Assembly: GCA_020341775.1 (NCBI GenBank)
Contig: CP070835.1
Location: 1,311,963 to 1,349,940, forward strand
Direction of reading: 5' to 3'
Source: Candidatus Bathyarchaeota archaeon
Lineage (GTDB): Archaea > Thermoproteota > Bathyarchaeia > Bathyarchaeales > SOJC01
DNA length: 37,978 bases
The notes beneath the pieces were generated by a model. That model saw only the letters and a program-made list of their open reading frames with translations. It had not been told where the DNA came from and ran no database searches. How positions within the stretch are numbered: the first letter of the stretch is position 1; every line of letters starts with the position of its first letter. Position numbers and translations under genes: made by a program. Shown here one piece after another: positions 7,295 through 14,316 of this stretch.

Positions 7295-8498
7295 TTAGAT
7301 GCGCCTCTAACCTTTCTTTCGCTTTGTCTTCACCTTTCTGCGTTAAGGGTTCTATGAGATTTAACGCCAGCCGCGCAATTCTCTCGGATTCATCCCTTGA
7401 ATAACGCTCGGAGAAAATTTGAAGAAAATACTCGAAAGCCTTGGTTTTCAAGTCTTTTAGTTCTCCTTCGAATATCGAGCGAACAACCTCTTCTGGAACT
7501 TCTGTCTCCTTGAGCCGAACGACGGGGTGAACCAAGAGAGCCTTTTCCGCTGCATTTCTAATCTTGGCGATGTCGATCTCGCTTCGATTGGCTTCGGCTG
7601 GCAAAATTCCTCGTAAAACAGGAACAAGAATCACGCCTGCTTCATCGTTTTCTTTGACCTGGCGAACTGCAGACTCGCTGATCTTTGGCGGGGTCATACC
7701 TGTATAATCTTTCTCTAGAATGGCAAATCGGCGAGGATTCTCCAGTTTAATGTGCTCGAATTCAGCCTTCCCCTTTTCGTCCACTTTCACGTAGTAGACA
7801 CCTTTTCCCAGCCCAGCATCCGCATAGTACACAGTCTCTGTCGAGCCACTATAAGCCAAGATGCCTTTTTTAAAACTGAATTTTGAAGGTTTGTGAACAT
7901 GTCCACCAGCGTAGTAGTTGAAACCTTCTGGCAAAAGTTCAGGCGGAGCTTCAGCTTCCATCTGAGGGGGTTTGACTCGCGGCAAATCTAGGGCCATGTG
8001 GAAGACAAATATGTTGAATAGATCTTTGTCAGGTGATGGCTGGTTTTTTTCGTAGAAAATCGGAAGTTGTTCCTCCGTTTTTCGCCGAGTCCTATAATTT
8101 GGAACGCCGTAGACGTAGCATTTTTCGTTTTTCCAGCTAGCCCCTTTATGACGAGGCAAATAATAGAGCAGCCCTGCTGCGTCTAGAGGATTAAGAATAG
8201 TGCTTGTTATGATGTTTGGCGCAGCGTCATGGGATCCATCGACTACTAGGACAGGAATACTTGCATCTCGAAGCTTGCTGAAGTTTCTAACTGCTGCCTC
8301 CAAGGTGACATTGCTAGGCCTTGCATGATGGAAAAGATCACCCGCGATTATCATGAAGTCTGGTTTCAACTCAATGGTCTTGTCGACGACTTCTTTGAAG
8401 GCTCTAATGAAGTCTTTACGTCGCTCCTCCAAGTTATATTGGGCGTAGCCCAAATGGATGTCTGCTACATGAATGAAGCTCAAAGCCTTCAGCTGCAA
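7242..8498 (-). CDS. mre11: DNA double-strand-break repair nuclease Mre11
   Basis: 418 residues, normal for archaeal Mre11, a Mn-dependent 3'-5' exo/endonuclease working with Rad50. Phosphoesterase motifs: VADIHLG (Asp13, His15), IAGDLFHH (Asp54), then DGSHD (88-91), VFHMALD (His167), GGHVHK (His200, His202). The third motif is normally GNHD, where the Asn binds metal; here it is Ser89 (codon 8232-8234). The other ligands and His90 are kept. The capping domain and a helical Rad50-binding C-terminus (about 330-400) follow. Start TTG at 8498 directly follows AAGGAGGAGG; a later in-frame TTG at 8483 is possible. First gene of the mre11-rad50 operon. Confidence 0.93.
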   Translation of the reverse strand: MQLKALSFIHVADIHLGYAQYNLEERRKDFIRAFKEVVDKTIELKPDFMIIAGDLFHHARPSNVTLEAAVRNFSKLRDASIPVLVVDGSHDAAPNIITSTILNPLDAAGLLYYLPRHKGASWKNEKCYVYGVPNYRTRRKTEEQLPIFYEKNQPSPDKDLFNIFVFHMALDLPRVKPPQMEAEAPPELLPEGFNYYAGGHVHKPSKFSFKKGILAYSGSTETVYYADAGLGKGVYYVKVDEKGKAEFEHIKLENPRRFAILEKDYTGMTPPKISESAVRQVKENDEAGVILVPVLRGILPAEANRSEIDIAKIRNAAEKALLVHPVVRLKETEVPEEVVRSIFEGELKDLKTKAFEYFLQIFSERYSRDESERIARLALNLIEPLTQKGEDKAKERLEAHLNANKNNNSGKHSVSREV

Positions 8499-8666
8499 CC
8501 TCCTCCTTCCATTGCTCTTAGCCAGAGGTTTCTTTTAAATGTAAGAGAGGAGTGAAAATATTTTTTTGCAGGACGATTTGCAGTCTAGCTGCCTTACCAA
8601 ATATTTAAATCCCTTTTAAGCAACTTTAGGATTCGAGCTTAGTGTAGCCAAAAGAGGGAGAAATTA
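8499..8666. promoter_or_regulatory. divergent promoter region, mre11 and unknown gene
   Basis: Minus-strand TATA box ATTTAAAA (8533-8540) serves mre11 and predicts a transcript start near 8510. Plus-strand TATA box TATTTAAAT (8602-8610) serves the 8667 gene, with a start near 8635 and the strong ribosome site GAGGGAG at 8654-8660. A T7 run at about 8560-8567 lies between them. Confidence 0.5.
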
Positions 8667-9074
8667 ATGGTGCGACGTTTATTCAAGAGGAAGAAAGAAG
8701 AAGAAAAATTAGTGAGTAGCCAGAGAGTGGAAAGAAGCCAGCTGGATCAGGTTTGCGGCAACGACAAAGACCTTTCCGAGGCTTTGTGGCACACAATGTT
8801 TTATGACCCGACAAAAATCAATATGACATTAGATGAAGCTGCCAAGAAGGCAGCAGCCTTCGAGAAAAATGGAGAGAGTAGAAGGGCGCGAGTGTGGTAT
8901 CATATTGCTGGGGGGCTAGCTTTGTGGAAAGGCAACACCTCGAAAGTGAAACAATACTTCGGCAAATGTGAAAAATTAGCTCCTGATATGTATTACGGAA
9001 TGATTGTTAAAATCCCTGAAAAGGCAGTTGGGAAAGCTCAGGAATTCTATAAAAAATTCATAAGTCAGAGTTAA
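8667..9074 (+). CDS. hypothetical helical protein
   Basis: 135 residues, not recognised. A very basic N-terminus (RRLFKRKKEEEK) is followed by predicted helices; residues about 60-135 (LDEAAKKAAAFEKNGESRRARVWY then IAGGLALWKGNTSKVKQYFGKCEKLAP) look like a TPR-type helical repeat: paired helices with Ala/Gly/Tyr packing positions. No membrane segment or signal peptide. ATG at 8667 with GAGGGAG six bases upstream and a good TATA box make it a real gene. It is followed by tRNA-Cys and by two more unknown genes on the same strand. Confidence 0.75.
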   Translation: MVRRLFKRKKEEEKLVSSQRVERSQLDQVCGNDKDLSEALWHTMFYDPTKINMTLDEAAKKAAAFEKNGESRRARVWYHIAGGLALWKGNTSKVKQYFGKCEKLAPDMYYGMIVKIPEKAVGKAQEFYKKFISQS

Positions 9075-9122
9075 CTTCTTCAGTGACTAGCTTTATTAGC
9101 TCTAGTTTGGATTCTTTTTATT

Positions 9123-9195
9123 GCCGGGGTGGCCGAACGGTTCAGGCGGCAGCCTGCAGAGCTGCTCTATATGGGTTCAATTCCCATCCCCGGCT
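9123..9195 (+). tRNA. tRNA-Cys (anticodon GCA)
   Basis: Complete cloverleaf without intron: acceptor GCCGGGG/CCCCGGC, D arm GCC/GGC, anticodon stem GCAGC/GCTGC with loop CTGCAGA, variable TCTAT, T arm ATGGG-TTCAATT-CCCAT. The discriminator is T, which is the main identity base for cysteinyl-tRNA synthetase. CCA is not encoded directly after it. Confidence 0.92.
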
Positions 9196-9316
9196 TCCAG
9201 ACACCAACCAAGGTCTACAGCTGAATACCAGGTCTGTGAATGAACTCCAGATCTCCACGGGGGACATACACAAAAACTTTTACGAAAGGAAACGCCCTTA
9301 TTGAATAGTGTAGAAA

Positions 9317-9493
9317 ATGGAAAAGACCACATCCGATTTTGGTGAGATTCTTATTAAGCTCATTGACAAGCTCGCTGGAAAAAAGTCTGATATCAAACTA
9401 AGCTTTCAGGATTTAACACTCGATACAGGCATGGTGAAGGTCAAACTCAACGGGTCAATTGTCCTAGATGTGCAGTACGTCGCTGACAAATAA
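9317..9493 (+). CDS. small hypothetical protein (58 aa)
   Basis: 58 residues beginning MEKTTSDFGEILIKLIDKL and ending GSIVLDVQYVADK. It is predicted as one amphipathic helix followed by beta-strands (IKLSFQDLTLD, MVKVKLNGSIVLDVQY), a small alpha/beta domain. Not recognised. ATG at 9317; no clear ribosome binding site. The next gene starts 26 bases downstream on the same strand and is likely co-transcribed; both have a beta-strand region rich in alternating hydrophobic residues, suggesting related or partner proteins. Confidence 0.55.
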   Translation: MEKTTSDFGEILIKLIDKLAGKKSDIKLSFQDLTLDTGMVKVKLNGSIVLDVQYVADK

Positions 9494-9519
9494 GATTTTA
9501 CCTCTCCAATGGTGGAGCC

Positions 9520-9891
9520 TTGACGGCACTGACATGGCTGATCAGCTTACTGGAGTCAGGGGTAGCTAGTTTGCTTTCTAATGACGTGGAGACTCTTCGA
9601 TTGAAGGTGGATAAAAAAAGGATCGATTTCAATGTAATGAATAAAGACTTGTTGATGGATCTGCTGAATAGCACTCAAGTTGATAAGGGCTCGTTGTTAG
9701 AGAAAATTTCATTATTGAGAAGCGTTGCTCGGGAATTAAAAGATGAAGGACTAACATTAACTATTGCCTACCAAGGCGCTCTGCTACTAACACTGGGGTC
9801 CGAAGCAAAACCCACTTTTTCACAGATTGTTACTGGAACTGACGCCGTGGAAATAAATGATCTGAAACAGCTGATGAGAATTATAATTTAA
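9520..9891 (+). CDS. hypothetical protein
   Basis: 123 residues from a TTG at 9520 with GGTGGAG (9511-9517) just upstream. An N-terminal amphipathic/hydrophobic segment (LTWLISLLESGVASLL) is followed by beta-strand VETLRLKVDKKRIDFNVM, helices (SLLEKISLLRSVARELKDEG) and a beta segment LTLTIAYQGALLLTLG. No family recognised. The beta pattern resembles proteins carrying short lipid- or ligand-binding sheets, but this is only an impression. Probably an operon with the 58-residue gene before it. Confidence 0.6.
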   Translation: MTALTWLISLLESGVASLLSNDVETLRLKVDKKRIDFNVMNKDLLMDLLNSTQVDKGSLLEKISLLRSVARELKDEGLTLTIAYQGALLLTLGSEAKPTFSQIVTGTDAVEINDLKQLMRIII

Positions 9892-9908
9892 AAAAACGGG
9901 CATCTGAA

Positions 9909-9921
9909 GCGCGTGCGTGCG
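9909..9921. repeat. alternating GC tract
   Basis: GCGCGTGCGTGCG between two convergent genes, 18 bases after the stop of the 123-residue gene. One of the recurring intergenic GC tracts in this window. Confidence 0.5.
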
Positions 9922-9964
9922 AAAGCAAGCGAGAACTGAAAAAGGAACGTAATTAAAGACTTGG

Positions 9965-9970
9965 AAAAAA
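9965..9970 (-). terminator. T-run terminator of the ABC-2 operon
   Basis: On the minus strand a run of six T lies about 30 bases after the stop codon of the last permease gene, as expected for an archaeal terminator. Confidence 0.4.
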
Positions 9971-9997
9971 TAGGCGTCGACTTATTTTCCGAGGAAT

Positions 9998-10774
9998 CTA
10001 GATTTTTCCTTCTGACTGAATTTTACGGAGTGCACCCAAGTAGGCCAAGGATCCTACAATGGCGAAGGGAACACTAGTGATAAGAATCCGCGTTAGCAGT
10101 CCGATCTCGATCGGTAGGCCCAAGAAAGTGTACTGGCGAAGAGCTTCAGCTGCTAAGCTTAAGGGGTTCGCACTAACTAGTGGAATTATTATGGAAGGCA
10201 AGTAGTTCTGGACTTTGTCGAGGGGGTAGTATACTGTGCTTAGCGTAAGGAGCACTATTTGCACGACATTCTGGAACGCAAAGAAGAATTCGCCATGTGT
10301 CGAGGCTATCGCGGAGAGGGTTGCAGCAATGCCAGCGAGTCCCATAGCCAAGACGAAAAGAAACGGCAGCAACATTATTGCACTCACGATCGCGCCCGCT
10401 TGAAGGACCAACATTGCAATAAGCAGTAGTGAACTTGCATACACTAGAGCAGCTGCGCCTCCTGCAAGCAGATATGCCATGACCAGGCCTTTGGTACTCA
10501 CTGGAAGGGACAGCTCATATTGTATTACGCCTTCTCGAAGAGCGAGCCAGATTCGTCTGCCAGTGTCCATCGACGCAGCGAAGAGTCCCATGACAACCAC
10601 AGCGGGAACAAAATAGTTGAAGTACTCAAAGGTCATCATATTCCCATAAACGAGGGCCACCACAAGCATGTCTGAAAGGTTGAGGCTTAGAAGTATAGCC
10701 ATGAGCCATTTTGTGCGGAAAAAATAGGAGAAGTCGTTGCGAGCAATAGCGAGAATGACGCGAATTTCGCTCAT
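9998..10774 (-). CDS. ABC-2 type transporter permease, second subunit
   Basis: 258 residues with about six membrane helices (for example LVVALVYGNM region, AALVYASSLLLIAMLVLQAG, AIMLLPFLFVLAMGLAGIAATLSAI, LLTLSTVYYPL, and FAIVGSLAYLGAL at the end). The motif ...VYYPLDKVQNYLPSIIIPLVSANPLSLAAEALRQ (split over about 180-215) is the conserved C-terminal region of ABC-2 permeases. It is the third gene of an operon and overlaps the previous permease by four bases (ATGA). Forms the membrane channel with the neighbour permease; cargo is unknown. Confidence 0.88.
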   Translation of the reverse strand: MSEIRVILAIARNDFSYFFRTKWLMAILLSLNLSDMLVVALVYGNMMTFEYFNYFVPAVVVMGLFAASMDTGRRIWLALREGVIQYELSLPVSTKGLVMAYLLAGGAAALVYASSLLLIAMLVLQAGAIVSAIMLLPFLFVLAMGLAGIAATLSAIASTHGEFFFAFQNVVQIVLLTLSTVYYPLDKVQNYLPSIIIPLVSANPLSLAAEALRQYTFLGLPIEIGLLTRILITSVPFAIVGSLAYLGALRKIQSEGKI

Positions 10775-11538
10775 GCACTCTTGACTCCCTCAACAAGTCT
10801 TTGTGCAAGAAATACGCCCAAGCCCAAAGTGCTAGCGGCCAACCCCGCCAACACTGCGACTGCGTAGAAAGGATCCAAGAGGATGGCTGGATCAAACCCT
10901 AAGATGAAGCGAACGAGGTCAGAGCCATATGTGAGGGGACTAAAGGCGGCTGCTGAGGCGTATTGGGACGGTAGCACAATAAAGGGGTATAACACTGTGC
11001 TGAATCGGATGATGATGGCACTCAAACCGGTAACCATGGCGGTGTAGAGATCGGAGGATTTGAAGGCTATAAAGGATAAACCCAACATCAAACCTGCTAC
11101 CCCAAATCCAAGAAAGAACAATGTCAATATGCATGCCACTACGGAGATCCACGTCAAATTGCCGATAATTAATAGGGTGACCGTCAATGGAACTGCAAGC
11201 ATTAAGGCAAGCTCTGTCGCACCCTGCAGGGCAATGGTCAAAAACAACTTTGCCCTCGAAATTGGCAGACTAAGCAAGTAGGGCAATCGCCCCTCATGAG
11301 CATGTTCAACAAAGTGGCGACCTGTATGGGATGCCATGTCAAAAGTTATCATAATCACTAAACCTACAGAATAGAATTGGCGGTAGTCTCCGATCGAGGG
11401 GTTTGTGACCAACTGTGAGATTATTGCGCCATATACTCCGGCCTGAACTAGGAAGACTGCCCACTCCATAACTATCCACACAGGTGGACTGAGCTCTGGC
11501 TTCAAGTCGAACCAAATAAGACGAACTACGTTTCTCAT
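10771..11538 (-). CDS. ABC-2 type transporter permease, first subunit
   Basis: 255 residues with about six membrane helices and the ABC-2 pattern (internal ...RLPYLLSLPISRAKLFLTIA coupling region near 85-105, C-terminal STVLYPFIVLPSQYASAAAFSPLTY near 175-200). It is weakly similar to the next permease, suggesting an ancient duplication and a heterodimeric channel. Its gene overlaps the ATPase gene by four bases upstream and the second permease by four bases downstream, so all three are translated together. Confidence 0.88.
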   Translation of the reverse strand: MRNVVRLIWFDLKPELSPPVWIVMEWAVFLVQAGVYGAIISQLVTNPSIGDYRQFYSVGLVIMITFDMASHTGRHFVEHAHEGRLPYLLSLPISRAKLFLTIALQGATELALMLAVPLTVTLLIIGNLTWISVVACILTLFFLGFGVAGLMLGLSFIAFKSSDLYTAMVTGLSAIIIRFSTVLYPFIVLPSQYASAAAFSPLTYGSDLVRFILGFDPAILLDPFYAVAVLAGLAASTLGLGVFLAQRLVEGVKSA

Positions 11539-12485
11539 TTGTCGTCCTCTCTTAAGGTTCGCCCTGTGAAGTGAAGAAAAACATCGTCCAGAGATGGTTC
11601 AGTGATCCTGATTGAATGAATGCGGGCTTTGTTTTGATAGCAAATCTCGGTCATCTTAGGTACCCATGACTCTGCCATGGACACGTAAGCTTTGAATCTG
11701 TTTTCTTCCGCATTCGTAATTTTTACAGTTCCTTCTATTAGGTTGAGAGCCTTCTCTAAGGACTTGGGTTCGGAGGTGTCTATTTCAAGTTCAACGATAT
11801 CGCCGCCCGCGATGCTATCTTTCAGTCTTCTAACAGAATCACTCACAACGAATTTTCCTCGATCTAGCACAGTCACCCTGTCAGCCAGGTACTCTGCTTC
11901 GCGAACCTCATTTGTGGCAACTAGGATAGTTGACCCTTCTTCCTGTAATTCACGGATTTTTTCCCAGATTTGTCGTTTTCCACGCAGATCTACTTGGCTA
12001 GTAGGTTCATCCAAAATGGCAAACTTTGGACGTTGGACGAGTACTTTGGAAACTTCCAAACGTTTCGCTTGTCCACCTGACAGATGCATGAAAAGCTTGT
12101 TTCGAGCGTCCCAAAGTTCTAAGTCCTTGAAAAGATCCTCAATTGTGGATTTGGCCTTTGTTTTTGGAACACCACAAACACTCGCGTGAAAGCGAAGTAT
12201 GTCCGCGGGTTTGTGACGCCAGAAACCTCTTGCCTCTTGAAACGCTACTCCGAGTAGCTTCCGAACTTGTGTGGGTTGAGCGGCCACATCTAACCCCATA
12301 ACTTCCGCCTTTCCTGAGGTTGGTTTCAACACTGTGGCTAGAATGAGAAGGAGCGTTGTCTTTCCTGAACCGTTGGGACCGAGAAGCACCATAATTTCGT
12401 TTTGGTCAATGGTGAAGTCTAACTTTTTGAGGGCGTAGACCTTGCCATACTGCTTTGTTAATTTCTGGGTCTCAACGGCGAACAT
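11535..12485 (-). CDS. ABC-2 exporter ATP-binding protein
   Basis: 316 residues. Energises the two permeases encoded after it. Walker A GPNGSGKTT (about 36-44), Q-loop VAFQEARGFW, signature LSGGQAKRLEVSKVL, Walker B KFAILDEPTSQVDL and D-loop are present. The switch His of the H-loop, normally in TTHxxxEAE, is replaced by Asn: ILVATNEVREAE (codon 11910-11912). About 90 C-terminal residues after the ATPase core form an accessory domain, as in drug, antibiotic and Nod-factor type exporters. ATG at 12485; no clear ribosome site. Two A/T-rich boxes (near 12543-12553 and 12586-12595) could be the promoter. Confidence 0.92.
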   Translation of the reverse strand: MFAVETQKLTKQYGKVYALKKLDFTIDQNEIMVLLGPNGSGKTTLLLILATVLKPTSGKAEVMGLDVAAQPTQVRKLLGVAFQEARGFWRHKPADILRFHASVCGVPKTKAKSTIEDLFKDLELWDARNKLFMHLSGGQAKRLEVSKVLVQRPKFAILDEPTSQVDLRGKRQIWEKIRELQEEGSTILVATNEVREAEYLADRVTVLDRGKFVVSDSVRRLKDSIAGGDIVELEIDTSEPKSLEKALNLIEGTVKITNAEENRFKAYVSMAESWVPKMTEICYQNKARIHSIRITEPSLDDVFLHFTGRTLREDDK

Positions 12486-12655
12486 TTTTGTATTCCAGCA
12501 TCACTGCTGTTTTGAAAGGCTACACCCGTAGTGCAGATCTGGCAGATAAATGTAGTGGTTTGTCTGCTCAGTCTCATTAATATGCCTTATTTAACTTGTA
12601 GGCCGATGCGGGTACAAGCCTTTTTTGAGATCTCGGCATTTCCGCATATGCACAC

Positions 12656-13141
12656 CTATTTTGCGTGATGCAGTTGAGTTTTTCGTGGGAAAGTCGAATC
12701 GAGATGCTGGAGCATTTGGCGGTTCTTTCTGAAGAAGTCTCTGAAGGGGCCTGTCAATGCGAATGCTTCCACTTCGTTGAAAGGAACCCATTGTGCTTCC
12801 AAGACGTCGCTTCCAGCTTGTGGAGTGCCTCTCCGCGGGCTTGCGAAAAAGTCAAGAATAATGAAGTGATAGCGCAATCTCCCTTCATTATCCGGCACTA
12901 AATTGTCTACAACATCGACTAATCCGTGAATTGCTACATCGAGATTTGTCTCTTCTTTTACCTCTCGAATTATCGTGTCGTGTACTTTTTCGCCAAGCTT
13001 CACAAGACCTCCTGGGATGCTCCATCTGTTTTTTCCCGGTTCTGAGCCCCTTTTAACCAAGAGAATCTTATCCTTATGGATGATGACTGCCCCGACCCCT
13101 ACCAGAGGCTGTGTGGGGTATTTGCGTTTCAAACAATTCAT
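12656..13141 (-). CDS. Nudix hydrolase
   Basis: 161 residues. Hydrolyses a nucleoside diphosphate linked to another group. The Nudix box spans residues 45-67: G-x5-E-x7-REVKEETNL, with all metal-binding Glu residues present (the usual Gly near the end is Asn66). The preceding VGVGAVIIHKDKILLVKRG strand pair and RWSIPGG are typical for the ADP-ribose/MutT-like branch. Substrate not deducible. Start ATG at 13141 matches the family's N-terminus; the TATA box lies so close that the mRNA would be nearly leaderless. Monocistronic. Confidence 0.93.
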   Translation of the reverse strand: MNCLKRKYPTQPLVGVGAVIIHKDKILLVKRGSEPGKNRWSIPGGLVKLGEKVHDTIIREVKEETNLDVAIHGLVDVVDNLVPDNEGRLRYHFIILDFFASPRRGTPQAGSDVLEAQWVPFNEVEAFALTGPFRDFFRKNRQMLQHLDSTFPRKTQLHHAK

Positions 13142-13164
13142 TTCCTTGTCTGTTGGGTGCGCGG

Positions 13165-13174
13165 TATTTATAGG
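13165..13174 (-). promoter_or_regulatory. TATA box of Nudix gene
   Basis: Minus-strand CCTATAAATA. Counting about 26 bases downstream puts the transcript start near 13144, three bases before the ATG, so translation is probably leaderless. Confidence 0.5.
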
Positions 13175-13192
13175 TGTGGAGATTCGAGTGGA

Positions 13193-13283
13193 TGGGCCCG
13201 GGGCGATTTGAACGCCCGACCAACAGGTTTCTCTTCCTGTCGATTATGAGCCTGTCGCTCTGACCGTGCTGAGCTACGGGCCC
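13193..13283 (-). tRNA. tRNA-Met (CAT) with 16-nt intron
   Basis: On the minus strand: acceptor GGGCCCG/CGGGCCC, discriminator A, D arm GCTC/GAGC, anticodon stem ACAGG/CCTGT, variable TGGTC, T arm GGGCG-TTCAAAT-CGCCC. Between the anticodon stem strands are 23 bases; removing 16 (13229-13244, canonical position 37/38) leaves the 7-base loop CTCATAA with anticodon CAT. The pairing CTC/GAG supports a bulge-helix-bulge splice site, though the fourth central pair is A-A. The intron repeats GACAGG of the 5' exon. Acceptor G1-C72 excludes the archaeal initiator; elongator Met is favoured, but tRNA-Ile2 (modified CAT) cannot be fully excluded. Confidence 0.85.
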
Positions 13284-13504
13284 CGCTTCTATGTGTATGG
13301 CGCAACAAAATTAAAGTTATGCATGCAATTGATCCTAGTCATCGAATCGATGCAGGCTTAAAGTCTATTTCTTAGACCATTTTGCCATACGTCTTGGGCG
13401 CGTCCAATGACATGGCGGATCTGACTCTGTCATTCACTTTTGCATGTTGTTCATATGGCAACCTATAAGTGTCTGCAGTATATTTAATGGCTTGAGGATT
13501 TTTT

Positions 13505-13723
13505 GTGACCTGTTATTTCAGGCATCTAAAACAAGTTTTCACGAGATTAGGAATTGAGGTTGCGAGTGATAATAAGCGCGAAATTGATAAGATTATTCAT
13601 GGTGTAGTAGGGATCGATTATAAGAACTGCCAAGCTGCTTGGAAAGAAGTGAAAAAAAGGCTTGCGGAGAATGAAGCTGTTTTCATTTCCAATCTCAGAG
13701 AAGCTTGGATCAGAAAAGCTTAG
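13505..13723 (+). CDS. small conserved archaeal protein
   Basis: 72 residues starting MTCYFRHLKQVF. I recognise the pattern (YFRHLKxxFxxxGIEVxxxNKREIDKIIHxxVGxxYKNCxxxWxEVKKR) as a short, conserved, uncharacterised protein found in methanogens and TACK archaea. It is predicted all-helical and cytosolic, with conserved Cys3, His7 and Cys42 (the last in YKNC), possibly metal-related. GTG at 13505 has GAGG (13494-13497) seven bases upstream. Stands alone on its strand, converging on the DUF35/thiolase genes. Confidence 0.8.
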   Translation: MTCYFRHLKQVFTRLGIEVASDNKREIDKIIHGVVGIDYKNCQAAWKEVKKRLAENEAVFISNLREAWIRKA

Positions 13724-13901
13724 GGGAGCTGCTATCGCATTTCTGCCTGAGCCATCAGCTTTTGAAAGCAGCAAATATCAAATGTTTCAAGTTGAGATCT
13801 TAGAGAGAAAGAAGCTTGTCGAAGTTGAGCAGAACATGTCTGGTATTACGATAAAGGGAATATTGCAGTTTGTTGAAAGTAAAGGCATAGAGCTAAAGGC
13901 G

Positions 13902-14312
13902 CTACTCCGGGTGTGTAGGTTTGAAATAGTATCGAGGCCAATGTGGCCACTCATGTGTCGTTTGCTCTGCATCGAAATCCACAGTCAGCTGCATACCCAC
14001 TTGGACCTTATCCAATGTGACGTTCCTTATCATTCCTGGCAGTTGTGCACCATCTTCTAATTCAACTATTCCAACCGCATAAGGTGTGAATGCTTGGAAC
14101 TGCTTAGGAGCAACGTGGATGACGGTGTAGGTTCGCAGTTTTCCATTCTTTGGAATTTCCTTCCACGTAAGATCGCTGGAGAAGCATTCGGGGCACAGGG
14201 GTTTCGGTGGAACTAATAACTTGCCACAGCTGCGGCATTTGCCGCCCATGAGTTTTTTCTCTTTCACGAAATTGTAGAAGCTTTCAATGGTAAACGGTTT
14301 ATCGTCCGCCAT
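13902..14312 (-). CDS. DUF35 Zn-ribbon/OB-fold protein, thiolase partner
   Basis: 136 residues. Zn-ribbon GKCRSCGKLLVPPKPLCPECF (four Cys, split about 25-45) then an OB-fold that in known cases docks on a thiolase-fold enzyme and helps bind or channel acyl-CoA. The gene starts four bases after the thiolase stop codon on the same strand, so the two proteins very likely form a complex, as seen for archaeal acetoacetyl-CoA thiolase complexes. No HMG-CoA synthase gene is adjacent, unlike the mevalonate-pathway arrangement, which favours an acyl-CoA degradation role. Confidence 0.9.
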   Translation of the reverse strand: MADDKPFTIESFYNFVKEKKLMGGKCRSCGKLLVPPKPLCPECFSSDLTWKEIPKNGKLRTYTVIHVAPKQFQAFTPYAVGIVELEDGAQLPGMIRNVTLDKVQVGMQLTVDFDAEQTTHEWPHWPRYYFKPTHPE

Positions 14313-14316
14313 ACTT

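Noticed and set aside
13662-14060. Plus-strand frame of 132 codons between the small archaeal gene and the DUF35 gene; its middle (MFQVEILERKKLVEVEQ...) looks faintly like a ThiS/MoaD-type small protein
   Set aside because: It overlaps the end of the 13505 gene and its second half is the antisense of the DUF35 gene; no stop where a ThiS-like protein should end and no ribosome site. At most a decayed remnant.
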